This document shows positions 27,243-36,809 of a DNA stretch of 64,000 nucleotides, piece by piece; the stretch's first letter is position 1; each line of letters begins with the position of its first letter. The position numbers were made by a program, and so were the translations under genes. Location: positions 1-64,000 of the forward strand of contig NZ_SNYJ01000007.1 in assembly GCF_004363045.1 (NCBI RefSeq). Direction: 5' to 3'. The stretch comes from Aureibacillus halotolerans (GTDB lineage Bacteria > Bacillota > Bacilli > Bacillales > DSM-28697). The notes below the pieces were generated by a model that saw only the letters and a list, made by a program, of their open reading frames with translations, did not search any database and had not been told where the DNA came from.

Positions 27243-29281
27243 TCGTACGTGATTTTTCAGTTCTAACTTTTGTCATTCTAATCATTGTTATGCTCGTCAT
27301 CCCACTGCCTCCTTTCTTACTTGACTTGCTCATCATTACAAATATCGCCCTCTCGTTAGTGGTCATACTTGTTGCGATGAACATGAAAGAACCGTTGGAG
27401 TTTTCGATTTTCCCTGCTTTGCTACTCCTCTTAACTTTGTTTCGATTAGGGTTAAGTGTATCAACGACAAGAGCGATCCTGTCTGATGCAAATGCTGGAC
27501 ACGTCATCGAAGCCTTCGGTGCGTTTGTGGTCGGTGGAAATGCCCTTGTTGGCTTTGTCGTCTTTGTCATTCTCGTTATTATCCAATTTGTTGTTATTGT
27601 AAAAGGGGCCGAGCGTGTCTCGGAGGTTGGTGCGCGTTTTACATTGGACGCGATGCCAGGAAAGCAAATGAGTATTGATGCCGATTTGAATGCTGGGATG
27701 ATCACTGAGACCCAAGCCCGCGAACGAAGAGAGAAAGTAGAAAAAGAAGCCGATTTTTATGGTTCGATGGATGGGGCAAGCAAATTTATTAAAGGGGATG
27801 CCATCGCAGCGATTATCATTGTCATTATTAATTTAATTGTTGGTATGGTTGTTGGTATGGTTCAGATGGGCCTTTCCTTTGGTGAATCAGCTCAAACCTT
27901 TACATTGCTCACGGTTGGGGATGGGCTCGTCACCCAGATCCCTGCATTGCTCGTTTCGACGGCAACCGGGATTGTTGTGACACGTGCCGCTTCAGACGGC
28001 AACTTAAGCCAGGACATTACGAAGCAATTGCTTGCCTTCCCGAAAATGCTGTATGTGGCAGGAGCTACCATTCTTCTCTTAAGCGTACTTGCGCCGATCC
28101 CATTTCAAGTCACACTGCCGGTTGCGGCAATCCTGATTGTGGGTGCGTATCTTATCAGCCGTCAGAAAAAAGAGCTTGAAGCAGGAGAAATGGCGGCAGT
28201 GACCGATGAGGAGACGAACGAAGACGATCGAACAAGTCCTGAAAGTGTGATGAGCTTGTTGCAAATCGATCCGATTGAATTCGAGTTTGGGTACGGATTG
28301 ATTCCTCTTGCAGATACCGAGCAAGGTGGCGATCTCCTGGATCGAGTGGTTATGATTCGTAGACAGTTGGCGATTGAGCTAGGCCTTATTGTTCCTGTCG
28401 TTCGCATCCGCGACAACATCCAGTTGCAGCCAAATGAATATCGTTTGAAGGTCAAAGGCAATGAGGTTGCTCGTGGGGAGTTGTTGCTCGATCATTATCT
28501 AGCGATGAGTCCAGGATATGACGATGAACGAGTAGAAGGTCTCGACACGATCGAACCGGCCTTCCAAATGCCCGCCAAATGGATTTCTGATGGGATGAAA
28601 GAAACGGCTGAACTGGCAGGATACACAGTTGTGGACCCTCCTTCTGTTGTGTCTACCCACATGACGGAAGTGATAAAACGACATGCGTATGAGTTGCTGG
28701 GTCGTCAGGAAACGAAGCAGCTGATTGAGCATCTTAAAGAAACACATGAGATTCTAGTGGAGGATGTGACGCCAGAGCCGTTATCCGTCGGCTCTGTGCA
28801 AAAAGTGCTCGCCAAATTGCTGAAGGAGCAAGTGTCCATTAAAAACCTACCACTTATTTTCGAAGCTCTTGCGGATTATGGCCGCCATACGAGTGACACA
28901 GATTTACTTGCGGAATACGCTCGACAGCAGTTGGCCAAGCAAATTACGTTGCAATTTGCAGGTGATGCTCGTCAGCTTCAAGTATTAACGTTGTCAGGAA
29001 GTGCAGAGAAAACGATTGCTGAAGCGATAAAGCACACAGAGCAAGGAAGCTACTTGCATCTTAATCCGCAAGACTCGCAATCGTTGATTGAATCGATTTC
29101 GTCTGAAGCCAATCGCTTGGCAGAGCAAGACACTTCTCCTGTGATCCTTTGCTCACCAGCCGTTCGAATGTATGTCAAAGATATGATTGAAAAGTATTTA
29201 CCAACGGTTCCTGTCCTTTCCTATAATGAGCTGGAGCCATCAATTGAAATTCAGAGCGTAGGGATGGTGAGTATGTCATGA
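27239..29281 (+). CDS. flhA: flagellar export protein FlhA
   Basis: FlhA is the large export-gate subunit that receives chaperone-substrate complexes and uses the proton motive force. The 680-residue protein has about eight N-terminal membrane helices. The FHIPEP region reads SIFPALLLLLTLFRLGLSVS, then GARFTLDAMPGKQMSIDADL. The large cytoplasmic domain starts near 330. ATG 27239 overlaps the flhB stop. flhF overlaps its end. Typical in length. Confidence 0.97.
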   Translation: MIVRDFSVLTFVILIIVMLVIPLPPFLLDLLIITNIALSLVVILVAMNMKEPLEFSIFPALLLLLTLFRLGLSVSTTRAILSDANAGHVIEAFGAFVVGGNALVGFVVFVILVIIQFVVIVKGAERVSEVGARFTLDAMPGKQMSIDADLNAGMITETQARERREKVEKEADFYGSMDGASKFIKGDAIAAIIIVIINLIVGMVVGMVQMGLSFGESAQTFTLLTVGDGLVTQIPALLVSTATGIVVTRAASDGNLSQDITKQLLAFPKMLYVAGATILLLSVLAPIPFQVTLPVAAILIVGAYLISRQKKELEAGEMAAVTDEETNEDDRTSPESVMSLLQIDPIEFEFGYGLIPLADTEQGGDLLDRVVMIRRQLAIELGLIVPVVRIRDNIQLQPNEYRLKVKGNEVARGELLLDHYLAMSPGYDDERVEGLDTIEPAFQMPAKWISDGMKETAELAGYTVVDPPSVVSTHMTEVIKRHAYELLGRQETKQLIEHLKETHEILVEDVTPEPLSVGSVQKVLAKLLKEQVSIKNLPLIFEALADYGRHTSDTDLLAEYARQQLAKQITLQFAGDARQLQVLTLSGSAEKTIAEAIKHTEQGSYLHLNPQDSQSLIESISSEANRLAEQDTSPVILCSPAVRMYVKDMIEKYLPTVPVLSYNELEPSIEIQSVGMVSMS

Positions 29282-30384
29282 AAACCAAAAAGATAGTCGC
29301 GGGCAGTATGCCTGAAGCCATGACAAAGGTCCGGCATGAGCTCGGTCAAAATGCTGTGATCTTACACTCGAAAAAGGTTCAAACGGGGGGGTGGCTAGGG
29401 TTTTTTAAAAAGCCGCAAATTGAAGTGCTCGCCACAATCGATCCCTACCCTCATGTGTCTGAAAAGCGGACTAAGCCTATAAAAGAAAAACCAACACTAA
29501 GGCCAACGAAAGGAATGGAGTTACGTCCTTCAACGGCAAAGAAGCACGCAACAGAAATCACTTGGAGCAACCAAGCTCGTAACCAACTTCCCGATTGGCT
29601 TCAATCTGTCGAAAAGCGGCTGGTTCAAAACGGTTTTGCAAGTGATCAAATCGATGGTGTTTGTCAATTCTTACTTAAAAACTGGTACAACCGTGAAAAG
29701 CCAGATTCATCTGAACTCATGGATTGGGAGCGGATATACTTCGAGGGGCAGCTTGGAAAAATACCTCATGGCCCTGCGAAATTGCAGCATAAAATCGTCG
29801 TCCTCGTCGGTCCAACAGGTGTTGGCAAAACAACAACGCTGGCCAAACTTGCAGCGGATGCAACGGTAAATCAAAAGCAATCGGTTGGTTTTATAACGTT
29901 TGATACGTATCGTATTGGAGCCATTGAACAATTGAAAACCTATGGTGAAATACTCGACGCTCCGGTTATGGTGGCTTACTCTCCAGAGGATGTCACACAG
30001 GCATTGGAAAAGTTGAAGGACAAAGACAAAGTATTTATTGATACGGCCGGACGAAACTATAGAGAAGAAGGCTTTGTAGAAGAACTTAGCCGAATGCTCC
30101 CAGATGAAAAAGAGTGTGTGACGTACCTCGTTTTGTCTTTAACATCGAAGCATGACGACATGGAACAGATTTATCAAAACTTCCGTAAGATTCCGATCAA
30201 TCGCTTTATTTTTACGAAAAAAGATGAAACGTCTTCGTATGGTGCGATGTTTAATATGGTGGACAAGCATCAGCTTGGTGTTGCGTATGTCACGATGGGT
30301 CAGGATGTACCAGAAGATATCGTTTCCTCCTCAACGAAATCGATCACGAATTTGCTTGCTCAAAGCAGGAAACTTTATGGGTGA
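29278..30384 (+). CDS. flhF: flagellar placement GTPase FlhF
   Basis: FlhF is an SRP-type GTPase that sets flagellar number and position. The N-terminal basic domain (1-120) includes MPEAMTKVRHELGQNAVILH. The NG domain has G1 [16 protein letters not shown] (about 178-193), FITFDTYRIGAIEQLKTYGE and DTAGRNYREE. Total length 368 residues. It overlaps flhA by four bases, and the next gene flhG starts inside its last codons, so the pair is likely translated together. Confidence 0.96.
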   Translation: MKTKKIVAGSMPEAMTKVRHELGQNAVILHSKKVQTGGWLGFFKKPQIEVLATIDPYPHVSEKRTKPIKEKPTLRPTKGMELRPSTAKKHATEITWSNQARNQLPDWLQSVEKRLVQNGFASDQIDGVCQFLLKNWYNREKPDSSELMDWERIYFEGQLGKIPHGPAKLQHKIVVLVGPTGVGKTTTLAKLAADATVNQKQSVGFITFDTYRIGAIEQLKTYGEILDAPVMVAYSPEDVTQALEKLKDKDKVFIDTAGRNYREEGFVEELSRMLPDEKECVTYLVLSLTSKHDDMEQIYQNFRKIPINRFIFTKKDETSSYGAMFNMVDKHQLGVAYVTMGQDVPEDIVSSSTKSITNLLAQSRKLYG

Positions 30385-31270
30385 TCAGGCGAGCTCACTA
30401 AGACAACTGCTTCAGCAACAACAGCCATCCCAAAAGCAACGAATGGGAGATTCACAGACACCGACATGTAGCATCGCCGTCTTGAGTGGAAAGGGTGGCG
30501 TTGGAAAAACAAATGTGTCCGTAAATCTAGGTATCGCACTTACAGAATTGAACTATAGCGTATTGCTTGTGGATATGGACATCGGCATGGGGAACATAGA
30601 TGCCATGGTAGGGACGTATTCTACGATGTCAATGGCTGATCTGTTGCGTGGGAGTGGCGACGTTAGCACTCTCATTCAACCTTCACTATATGGGATCGAC
30701 ATTATCGCTGGCGGGAGTGCGCTAGCCGAAGAGCTATCTCCAGATGAAGATGTCGTTCAATTGGCACTTGGGGAGTTAGAGGAACGATTTTCAAAGTATG
30801 ATTTTGTGTTGTTTGACTTAGGTGCCGGAATTTCTAAGGACCGGGTTCCTGTTCTTACAAGTGTTGATCGCATCATTGGTGTGACTGTGCCTGAGCCACC
30901 AGCACTAACCGATCTGTACAGCGCTTTAAAGTGGGTTCATCACTATGAACCTATGATTCCAATCCAGCTTATTGTCAACAAAGCGGTTTCCGAAAAAGAG
31001 GGATTGGCAGCTGCCGAGCGCATTCAGGCTGTTGCGAAGCGCTTTTTGCAAAAAGAGGTTGAGTTGCTTGGCGTGATTAGAGAGGATCCGGCGGTTGTGT
31101 CATCAGTGAAAGCCCAAGTGCCATTTGTGTGTCGTCTCCCAAAGGCAATGGCTAGTCAAGCTGTAAGAGGGATGGCCAGAAAGCTGACATTACAGCCAAG
31201 TGCTGAAGAGTATCGACCATCCTTTATTCAACGGCTATCGCAGAGGTGGGGAGGAAAGAAACGTGCGTAA
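30377..31270 (+). CDS. flhG: flagellar number regulator FlhG (YlxH), MinD-like ATPase
   Basis: FlhG stimulates FlhF GTPase activity and works in C-ring assembly. I chose the ATG at 30377, 8 bases inside flhF, because AGGA lies just upstream and the product (297 residues) has the family length. The frame is open further upstream, but that part only shadows flhF. The short N-terminus SLRQLLQQQQ is the FlhF-activating type. The deviant Walker A is SGKGGVGKTNVSVNLG. LLVDMDIGMGNIDAM, and a C-terminal amphipathic tail follow. Confidence 0.94.
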   Translation: MGDQASSLRQLLQQQQPSQKQRMGDSQTPTCSIAVLSGKGGVGKTNVSVNLGIALTELNYSVLLVDMDIGMGNIDAMVGTYSTMSMADLLRGSGDVSTLIQPSLYGIDIIAGGSALAEELSPDEDVVQLALGELEERFSKYDFVLFDLGAGISKDRVPVLTSVDRIIGVTVPEPPALTDLYSALKWVHHYEPMIPIQLIVNKAVSEKEGLAAAERIQAVAKRFLQKEVELLGVIREDPAVVSSVKAQVPFVCRLPKAMASQAVRGMARKLTLQPSAEEYRPSFIQRLSQRWGGKKRA

Positions 31271-32372
31271 TAAAATTCGTGTCCTAATCGTTGATGATTC
31301 GGCATTTATGCGAAAACTCATCCGTTCCTTTTTAGAATCACATCCCGATATAGAGATCGTTGATATCGCACGGAATGGAGAGGATGCTGTCGAAAAAGCC
31401 AAACGCCATCGGCCAGATGTCATGACGATGGATGTTGAGATGCCGGTAAAAAATGGCCTCGAAGCTGTAAGTGAGATTATGGCGCAAAGTCCATGCGCGA
31501 TCATAATGCTGTCAAGTGTCACCATTAAAGGGGCTGAATTGACCATTGATGCCATGCAGCGTGGTGCGATTGATTTTGTCCAGAAGCCTTCTGGGGCCAT
31601 CTCCTTGGATCTTGATTTGGTCAAGGATGAGCTTGTGCAAAAAGTGGTCCAGGCAGCGTCTGCCAACCCGGTGTATAAACAGCCTGTAGTGAAGCAAAAG
31701 CCGCCAAAAGTGACGATCAAACAACCAGAGCCAGTTAGGCGGATGCGTACAGGAAGAGCCCAACAACCGGAGTTGATTGTGATTGGATCGTCGACTGGTG
31801 GGCCAAGGGCATTAGCGGCTGTGCTGACAAACCTTCCGAAAGATTTTCAGACACCGATTGTCATTGTGCAGCACATGCCCCCAGGATTTACTGGATCGCT
31901 TGCGAAAAGGCTACATCAACAATCACGCATTACAGTTAAGGAAGCATCACACGCAGAGCTTTTAAAAAAGGGTCACGCCTACATTGCACCTGGGGGAGTT
32001 CACTTGGTCATTGAACGTGTAGGGTCGTCATTGGCCGCTTGTCTAAGCACTGCCCCACCACTTCATCGACATCGACCTTCGGTGGACGTGCTCTGCTTGT
32101 CTGTTGCAAAACTAGGCATCGCCTCTACCTCAGTCATATTAACTGGGATGGGCAAGGACGGGACAAAAGGGGTTCGGGCGTTAAAGGAGCAAGGTCGTCA
32201 CTATTGCATTGCGCAATCAAAACGTACGTCAATCATTCATGGCATGCCAGGATCCATTATTCAGTCAGAGTTACATGATGAAGAAACAGATATTGACAAA
32301 GTTGCCGACTCGCTCTGTCAAAAACTTTTACCTGCAGGGGGGATTACCGATGGAAACCAATCAATATCTTGA
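31263..32372 (+). CDS. cheB: chemotaxis protein-glutamate methylesterase CheB
   Basis: CheB removes methyl groups from chemoreceptors and deamidates them. I chose the GTG at 31263 after GAGGAAAG, overlapping the flhG stop; this gives 369 residues. The receiver domain has Asp11-Asp12 and phospho-acceptor Asp57 (VMTMDVEMPV). The esterase domain has the catalytic Ser in IGSSTGGPRAL (about 176), His in VQHMPPGFT, and Asp in TGMGKDGTKG. An interdomain linker spans about 130-165. cheA overlaps its end by 23 bases. Confidence 0.96.
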   Translation: MRNKIRVLIVDDSAFMRKLIRSFLESHPDIEIVDIARNGEDAVEKAKRHRPDVMTMDVEMPVKNGLEAVSEIMAQSPCAIIMLSSVTIKGAELTIDAMQRGAIDFVQKPSGAISLDLDLVKDELVQKVVQAASANPVYKQPVVKQKPPKVTIKQPEPVRRMRTGRAQQPELIVIGSSTGGPRALAAVLTNLPKDFQTPIVIVQHMPPGFTGSLAKRLHQQSRITVKEASHAELLKKGHAYIAPGGVHLVIERVGSSLAACLSTAPPLHRHRPSVDVLCLSVAKLGIASTSVILTGMGKDGTKGVRALKEQGRHYCIAQSKRTSIIHGMPGSIIQSELHDEETDIDKVADSLCQKLLPAGGITDGNQSIS

Positions 32373-34389
32373 CGTGTTTATTGATGAAAGCAAGGAGCAT
32401 TTGCAAGGAATCAACGACAGCTTACTGCAGCTTGAGAAAGACCCGACTGATTTGACGCATATAGAGGTCATTTTTCGGGCAGCGCATACCATTAAAGGCA
32501 TGTCTGCAACAATGGGGTATGATGACCTTGCCAATTTAACGCATCAAATGGAAAACGTACTAGACCAAATTCGAAATAAAGTCCTTCACGTCACACAGCA
32601 AGTCCTTGATGTATTGTTTACTTCTGTGGATTTAATGGAGGCGATGGTGGATGATATTTCTTCTGGTGGCAATGGGAAAAAAGATGTCTCGGCCGCCGTT
32701 GCCGAACTGACAGACATTGAACTAGGCAAAACCTCCACAAAGGGCCAAAGCGTTCGGAAAGCAGAAAACGCTTCTGCGAACATTCAAGATTCGTATAGCG
32801 AGCTCGCCCTTGATTCGTTTACGCAAACAGTCATTGATCAATCTTTTGAGCAAGGGTTTGACGCGTACCATATCATTGTTTACTTGTCGCCACATTGTTT
32901 ATTGAAAGCGGCTCGGGCATTTATGGTGTTTGAATTGATGGAGAAAAAAGGCGACATTGTCTACTCCGCACCGAATGTCGAAAATATTGAAAAAGAAGAC
33001 TTTGATGATCATTTCCAACTTGTTTTGATTACGAAAGATAGCAAAGCAGAAATTGAGGCGGTTATTCTTAAAGTGTCAGAAATTGCTGGGGTTGACCTGG
33101 CGCCAATGCAACGCACTATGGATGCCTCTGAAGAGGAGGATGTAAAAGGCGCTGAGTCGGTTGTCGAGATGCCTCCTGAGGATGTACATAAGCAGGTAGT
33201 GTCGAGCAAGGAAGCCAGTGTTGATACACCAAAAGCAGCATCAAAAACAATTCGTGTGAACATCGCCAAGCTTGATCACTTAATGAATTTATTTGAAGAG
33301 CTTGTTGTCGGTCGTGGTCGACTAGAGCAGATATCAAAGGAACTTGGAAATGATGATTTAAATGACTCCGTCGAACGGATGGTAAGAACGTCGCAGGACT
33401 TACAAAGTATGATTTTAACGATGCGCATGGTTCCAGTGGATCAAGTGTTCAATCGTTTCCCAAGAATGGTGCGTCAGCTGGCAAAAGATTTGGGCAAACA
33501 GGTTCAGCTGGACATTGTTGGTGCTGAAACGGAGCTTGACCGCACAGTCATTGATGAAATTGGCGACCCACTCGTGCATTTGATTAGGAATGCTCTGGAT
33601 CACGGGATTGAAACGCCAGAAGTACGCGTTCAACGTGGAAAAACGCCAGTGGGTCACCTCACACTATCCGCATACCATAGTGGCAATCACGTGTTTATTG
33701 ACATTAAAGAGGATGGCGCGGGGATCGCGAAAGAAAAGGTGCTTGCAAAGGCGATTGAACGTGGTCTCGTCACATCTGATCAAGCGGATCAACTAGAAGA
33801 GCAACAGGTCTTTGAATTAACGATGGCTCCTGGGTTTTCTACCGCCGAAAAAATATCTGATGTGTCAGGTAGAGGTGTCGGTCTGGATGTCGTAAAAAAC
33901 ACTATAGAGTCACTTGGGGGCCATATTTCGATCACGTCGGAGTTAAACAAAGGCACCACCTTTTCAGTCCAACTGCCCCTTACGCTTTCAATCATCTCTG
34001 TCATGCTAACAAAAATTGCTGATGAAACATACGCTATCCCGCTTTCATCAATCGTAGAAACAGCAATCATTCGAAGAGACCAAGTGATGCGTGCCCATCA
34101 GCAGGAGGTCATCGATTTCCGTGGGAAGGTCGTTCCACTCGTCTTTCTTGGCCGTGTGTTTAACGTTGAAGGCATGGATGAACAAGGATCGCATCTTTCC
34201 GTTCTTATCGTTCGGAAAGGGGATAAAATGGCGGGCATTGTTGTGGATGAGCTCATTGGCCAGCAGGAAGTTGTCTTAAAATCGTTAGGAAACTATTTAA
34301 CGTCCATCTTTGCCATTTCTGGCGCGACGATTCTTGGCGACGGAAAAGTGTCACTTATTGTTGATTGCAATTCGCTTATTAAATCCTAA
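32350..34389 (+). CDS. cheA: chemotaxis histidine kinase CheA
   Basis: CheA phosphorylates CheY and CheB in response to receptors. I chose the ATG at 32350 with GGGGGG upstream; a longer upstream frame only shadows cheB. In its 679 residues, P1 carries His46 (FRAAHTIKGMSATMGY). P2 and a linker follow. P3 starts near IRVNIAKLDHLMNLFEELVV. The ATPase domain has the N box HLIRNALDHGIE, DGAGIAKEK and GRGVGLDVVKN. The P5 CheW-like domain ends the protein. cheW follows after 14 bases. Confidence 0.97.
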   Translation: METNQYLDVFIDESKEHLQGINDSLLQLEKDPTDLTHIEVIFRAAHTIKGMSATMGYDDLANLTHQMENVLDQIRNKVLHVTQQVLDVLFTSVDLMEAMVDDISSGGNGKKDVSAAVAELTDIELGKTSTKGQSVRKAENASANIQDSYSELALDSFTQTVIDQSFEQGFDAYHIIVYLSPHCLLKAARAFMVFELMEKKGDIVYSAPNVENIEKEDFDDHFQLVLITKDSKAEIEAVILKVSEIAGVDLAPMQRTMDASEEEDVKGAESVVEMPPEDVHKQVVSSKEASVDTPKAASKTIRVNIAKLDHLMNLFEELVVGRGRLEQISKELGNDDLNDSVERMVRTSQDLQSMILTMRMVPVDQVFNRFPRMVRQLAKDLGKQVQLDIVGAETELDRTVIDEIGDPLVHLIRNALDHGIETPEVRVQRGKTPVGHLTLSAYHSGNHVFIDIKEDGAGIAKEKVLAKAIERGLVTSDQADQLEEQQVFELTMAPGFSTAEKISDVSGRGVGLDVVKNTIESLGGHISITSELNKGTTFSVQLPLTLSIISVMLTKIADETYAIPLSSIVETAIIRRDQVMRAHQQEVIDFRGKVVPLVFLGRVFNVEGMDEQGSHLSVLIVRKGDKMAGIVVDELIGQQEVVLKSLGNYLTSIFAISGATILGDGKVSLIVDCNSLIKS

Positions 34390-34403
34390 AGGGGGCCATT
34401 ACC

Positions 34404-34877
34404 ATGACAGAAAATGTACAAACACAAGAGATGAAGGTTATTGTATTTCAATTAGAGGATGAGTCTTACGGAGTTCCTGTCAATCAAGTCAAATCCATTG
34501 AGCGTATGCAAGCTATTACGCGCGTCCCTAAAGCACCGACATTTGTCAAAGGTGTCATTAATATGAGGGGGGTCATTACGCCTATTATTGCGCTAAGGAG
34601 CCGCTTTGATCTCGAAGAAGTCCCTCACACAGATAAAACAAGAATGATTATTGTATCGGTCGGTCAGATGGAAGTAGGGTTAATTGTGGACGCCGCCAAT
34701 GATGTTATTGATATTCCTTTACAAGCCATTGAACCGCCACCATCTGTTGTAGGTGTTGTGGAGAGGGATTATTTAAATGGTGTCGCGAAGCTCGAAGATC
34801 GACTCTTAATCCTTTTGAATCTAGACAAGGTTCTCAACGAAAGCGAAGTGAATTCGTTAAAAAAGCTGGACGAATAA
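34404..34877 (+). CDS. cheW: chemotaxis coupling protein CheW
   Basis: CheW couples receptors to CheA. The 157-residue protein is a single CheW fold: VIVFQLEDESYGVPVNQVKS, then RVPKAPTFVKGVINMRGVIT, and VGLIVDAANDVIDIP. GGGGCC lies upstream of the ATG. One base separates it from cheC. Confidence 0.96.
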   Translation: MTENVQTQEMKVIVFQLEDESYGVPVNQVKSIERMQAITRVPKAPTFVKGVINMRGVITPIIALRSRFDLEEVPHTDKTRMIIVSVGQMEVGLIVDAANDVIDIPLQAIEPPPSVVGVVERDYLNGVAKLEDRLLILLNLDKVLNESEVNSLKKLDE

Positions 34878-34878
34878 T

Positions 34879-35490
34879 ATGACGCACAGTCAGTTGCTGA
34901 ACGACGCTGAATTGGATGTGTTAAAAGAAATCGGCAGTATTGGAGCAGGTCACGCTGCGGGCGCATTGTCCGAACTGATCGGCCGCCCTGTGATGCTCCA
35001 AGTTCCTTCTGTTCACTTGTTAGGCTTTGATGATGCCTTAGAGCGACTTGGTGGAGCCGATTCGCCGACAATTGCTTCTGTTTTTCGGGTATCTGGCGAG
35101 GCAGAAGGGTGGATGTTTGTTCTATTTTCTCCAGAAACAGCACATGCTCTGTTGACCTTGCTCTTGGGAGAAAGGTCGAAAGAAAGCTTCAAAAGCCTCG
35201 AATTTTCAGCAGTTGGCGAAGTTGGCAACATCGTGTTAGGAGCCTATCTCACCGCGATTTACAACCTGACGAAGCTCACACTTTCTCCGTCTGTGCCGAA
35301 TGTGGTGTTTGATATGGTTGGTGCGGTTCTGTCAGCTGGTTTGGCAGAAGCGTCCGCTTATGGCGATGAGGTATTGTTTATTGATTCAGCCTTTAAGGAC
35401 ATTGGTCCTGGGGCCGTGCAATTTTTATTCATGCCTCATTTAACGACCTATCAAACGTTTTTGGATGCGTTAGGAGCGGCTGCAAAATGA
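34879..35490 (+). CDS. cheC: CheY-P phosphatase CheC, first active site altered
   Basis: CheC dephosphorylates CheY-P and is activated by CheD. CheC-type sites follow the pattern D/S-x3-E-x2-N. The second site is intact: S110-AVG-E114-VG-N117. The first reads D13-VLK-E17-IG-S20, so Ser replaces the usual Asn. That suggests one working site only, unlike FliY of this strain where both are intact. The 203-residue length is normal. cheD overlaps its end (ATGA). Confidence 0.94.
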   Translation: MTHSQLLNDAELDVLKEIGSIGAGHAAGALSELIGRPVMLQVPSVHLLGFDDALERLGGADSPTIASVFRVSGEAEGWMFVLFSPETAHALLTLLLGERSKESFKSLEFSAVGEVGNIVLGAYLTAIYNLTKLTLSPSVPNVVFDMVGAVLSAGLAEASAYGDEVLFIDSAFKDIGPGAVQFLFMPHLTTYQTFLDALGAAAK

Positions 35491-35984
35491 TTCAAACGAA
35501 ACCAATTGCGCATCGTGTAGGCATCGCTGAGGTCGTCTTTTCTGCTGGAGAAGAGCAATTGAAAGCGACTGGACTAGGGTCCTGTGTTGCTGTGGTCCTG
35601 TTTGATGAAAGTGTATCAGTCGCAGGGATGGGACATGTCATGCTGCCATCATCAAGCATTGATCAATCTAAAGTGCCTGCGAAACCAGGGAAATTTGCCG
35701 ATACAGCTGTTCCTTATCTATGCAAAAAACTACAGCAGCAAGGAGCCAAGCATCTGAAGGCGAAAATTGCTGGAGGTGCTCAAATGTTTCAATTCTCAAA
35801 CAGCAATGGACAGTTAAACATTGGGCCACGGAATGTAGAAGCCATTAAAGAACAGCTTAAACACTGCAACATTCCATTATTAAATGAGCATGTCGGTGGT
35901 CATCAAGGAAGAACCGTTGTTTTCACACCGAAAAACAGCGTCTTTACGATAAAACTATTCCAAAAGGGGACGTTTGACATATGA
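35487..35984 (+). CDS. cheD: chemoreceptor glutamine deamidase CheD
   Basis: CheD deamidates receptor glutamines and binds CheC. The 165-residue protein has the catalytic Cys33 in TGLGSCVAVVLFD and His50 in GMGHVMLP. KAKIAGGAQMFQ and IGPRNVEAIKEQL are further family segments. It overlaps cheC upstream and sigD downstream by four bases each, so all three are probably translationally coupled. Confidence 0.96.
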   Translation: MIQTKPIAHRVGIAEVVFSAGEEQLKATGLGSCVAVVLFDESVSVAGMGHVMLPSSSIDQSKVPAKPGKFADTAVPYLCKKLQQQGAKHLKAKIAGGAQMFQFSNSNGQLNIGPRNVEAIKEQLKHCNIPLLNEHVGGHQGRTVVFTPKNSVFTIKLFQKGTFDI

Positions 35985-36805
35985 GCAGTCTGGCGATGAG
36001 GAGGGATTATATGACGTTCGCCCGTACGAATGAACCAGAAGCCGCGTGGCGGTGCTGGGCTGATAGCCGTGATCCCGAAGCAGGCAATGATTTAATTGCC
36101 TATTACTATCCGTTAGTAGCCTACCATGTTCAGCGTATTGCCTCAGGACTTCCTAAAAATATTCAGCGTGACGAGTTAAGCAGCTATGGGTTACTTGGGC
36201 TATATGATGCGCTTGAAAAATTTGATATCGATAGAGACCTTAAATTTGATACGTATGCGAGTTTTCGCATTCGTGGTGCTATTATGGATGGCTTGCGAAA
36301 AGAAGATTGGATGCCTCGCAGTTTAAGAGAAAAGTGTAAAAAAATCGATGCGGCGGTTGACGTTCTTGAGCAACGCCTCATGCGACGCCCTACGGCCGAA
36401 GAGATTGCGGAACATACCGGCTATCAGGCCGCGGATGTATACGAAGCGCTTTCTGAAGGATTTTTCGCAAATATCCTATCGATGGACGAAGGCTATTCAG
36501 ATCGTGGTGAAAAAGAAGACAAGGCTACAGTGAATATTAAGGACGAGCGAGCTCGGACTCCAGAAGAACAAATGGAGCATGAAGAAACACTGAATGAAAT
36601 GACCACGCTCTTGCATGAGTTAAACGAAAAAGAACAGCTTGTCATCAGTCTTTTTTATAAGGAAGAGCTGACGTTAACTGAGATTGGGCGCATGCTGTCG
36701 TTATCGACGTCGCGGGTGTCGCAAATACATTCCAAGGCATTATTTAAAATGAAGCATCTTATTCAAGGTGAAGAGATCGCGAAACGCTCTACCAATTCGA
36801 GGTGA
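35981..36805 (+). CDS. sigD: RNA polymerase sigma factor SigD (FliA type)
   Basis: Sigma D transcribes flagellin, autolysin and chemoreceptor genes once the hook is complete. Region 2 is clear in LIAYYYPLVAYHVQRIASGL, LKFDTYASFRIRGAIMDGLR and KEDWMPRSLREK. Regions 3 and 4 end in LTLTEIGRMLSLSTSRVSQIHSKAL, the -35-binding helix-turn-helix. At 274 residues it is some 20 longer than B. subtilis SigD (254). As the near-last gene of a 27-kb operon its dose depends on full-length transcription. Confidence 0.96.
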   Translation: MSSLAMRRDYMTFARTNEPEAAWRCWADSRDPEAGNDLIAYYYPLVAYHVQRIASGLPKNIQRDELSSYGLLGLYDALEKFDIDRDLKFDTYASFRIRGAIMDGLRKEDWMPRSLREKCKKIDAAVDVLEQRLMRRPTAEEIAEHTGYQAADVYEALSEGFFANILSMDEGYSDRGEKEDKATVNIKDERARTPEEQMEHEETLNEMTTLLHELNEKEQLVISLFYKEELTLTEIGRMLSLSTSRVSQIHSKALFKMKHLIQGEEIAKRSTNSR

Positions 36806-36809
36806 ACCA

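Noticed and set aside
27217-27705. 162-codon minus-strand frame over flhA
   Set aside because: Antisense to FlhA membrane helices; Thr/Ile/Met-rich composition is an artefact of the sense codons.
30152-30376. Longer N-terminus for FlhG
   Set aside because: The stretch is the +1 shadow of flhF, lacks family similarity and has no ribosome site.
31235-31720. 161-codon minus-strand frame over cheB
   Set aside because: Antisense of the CheB receiver domain; composition follows from the coding strand.
32209-32349. Longer N-terminus for CheA
   Set aside because: It overlaps the cheB end and has no similarity to the P1 domain; the ATG at 32350 follows a G-rich ribosome site.
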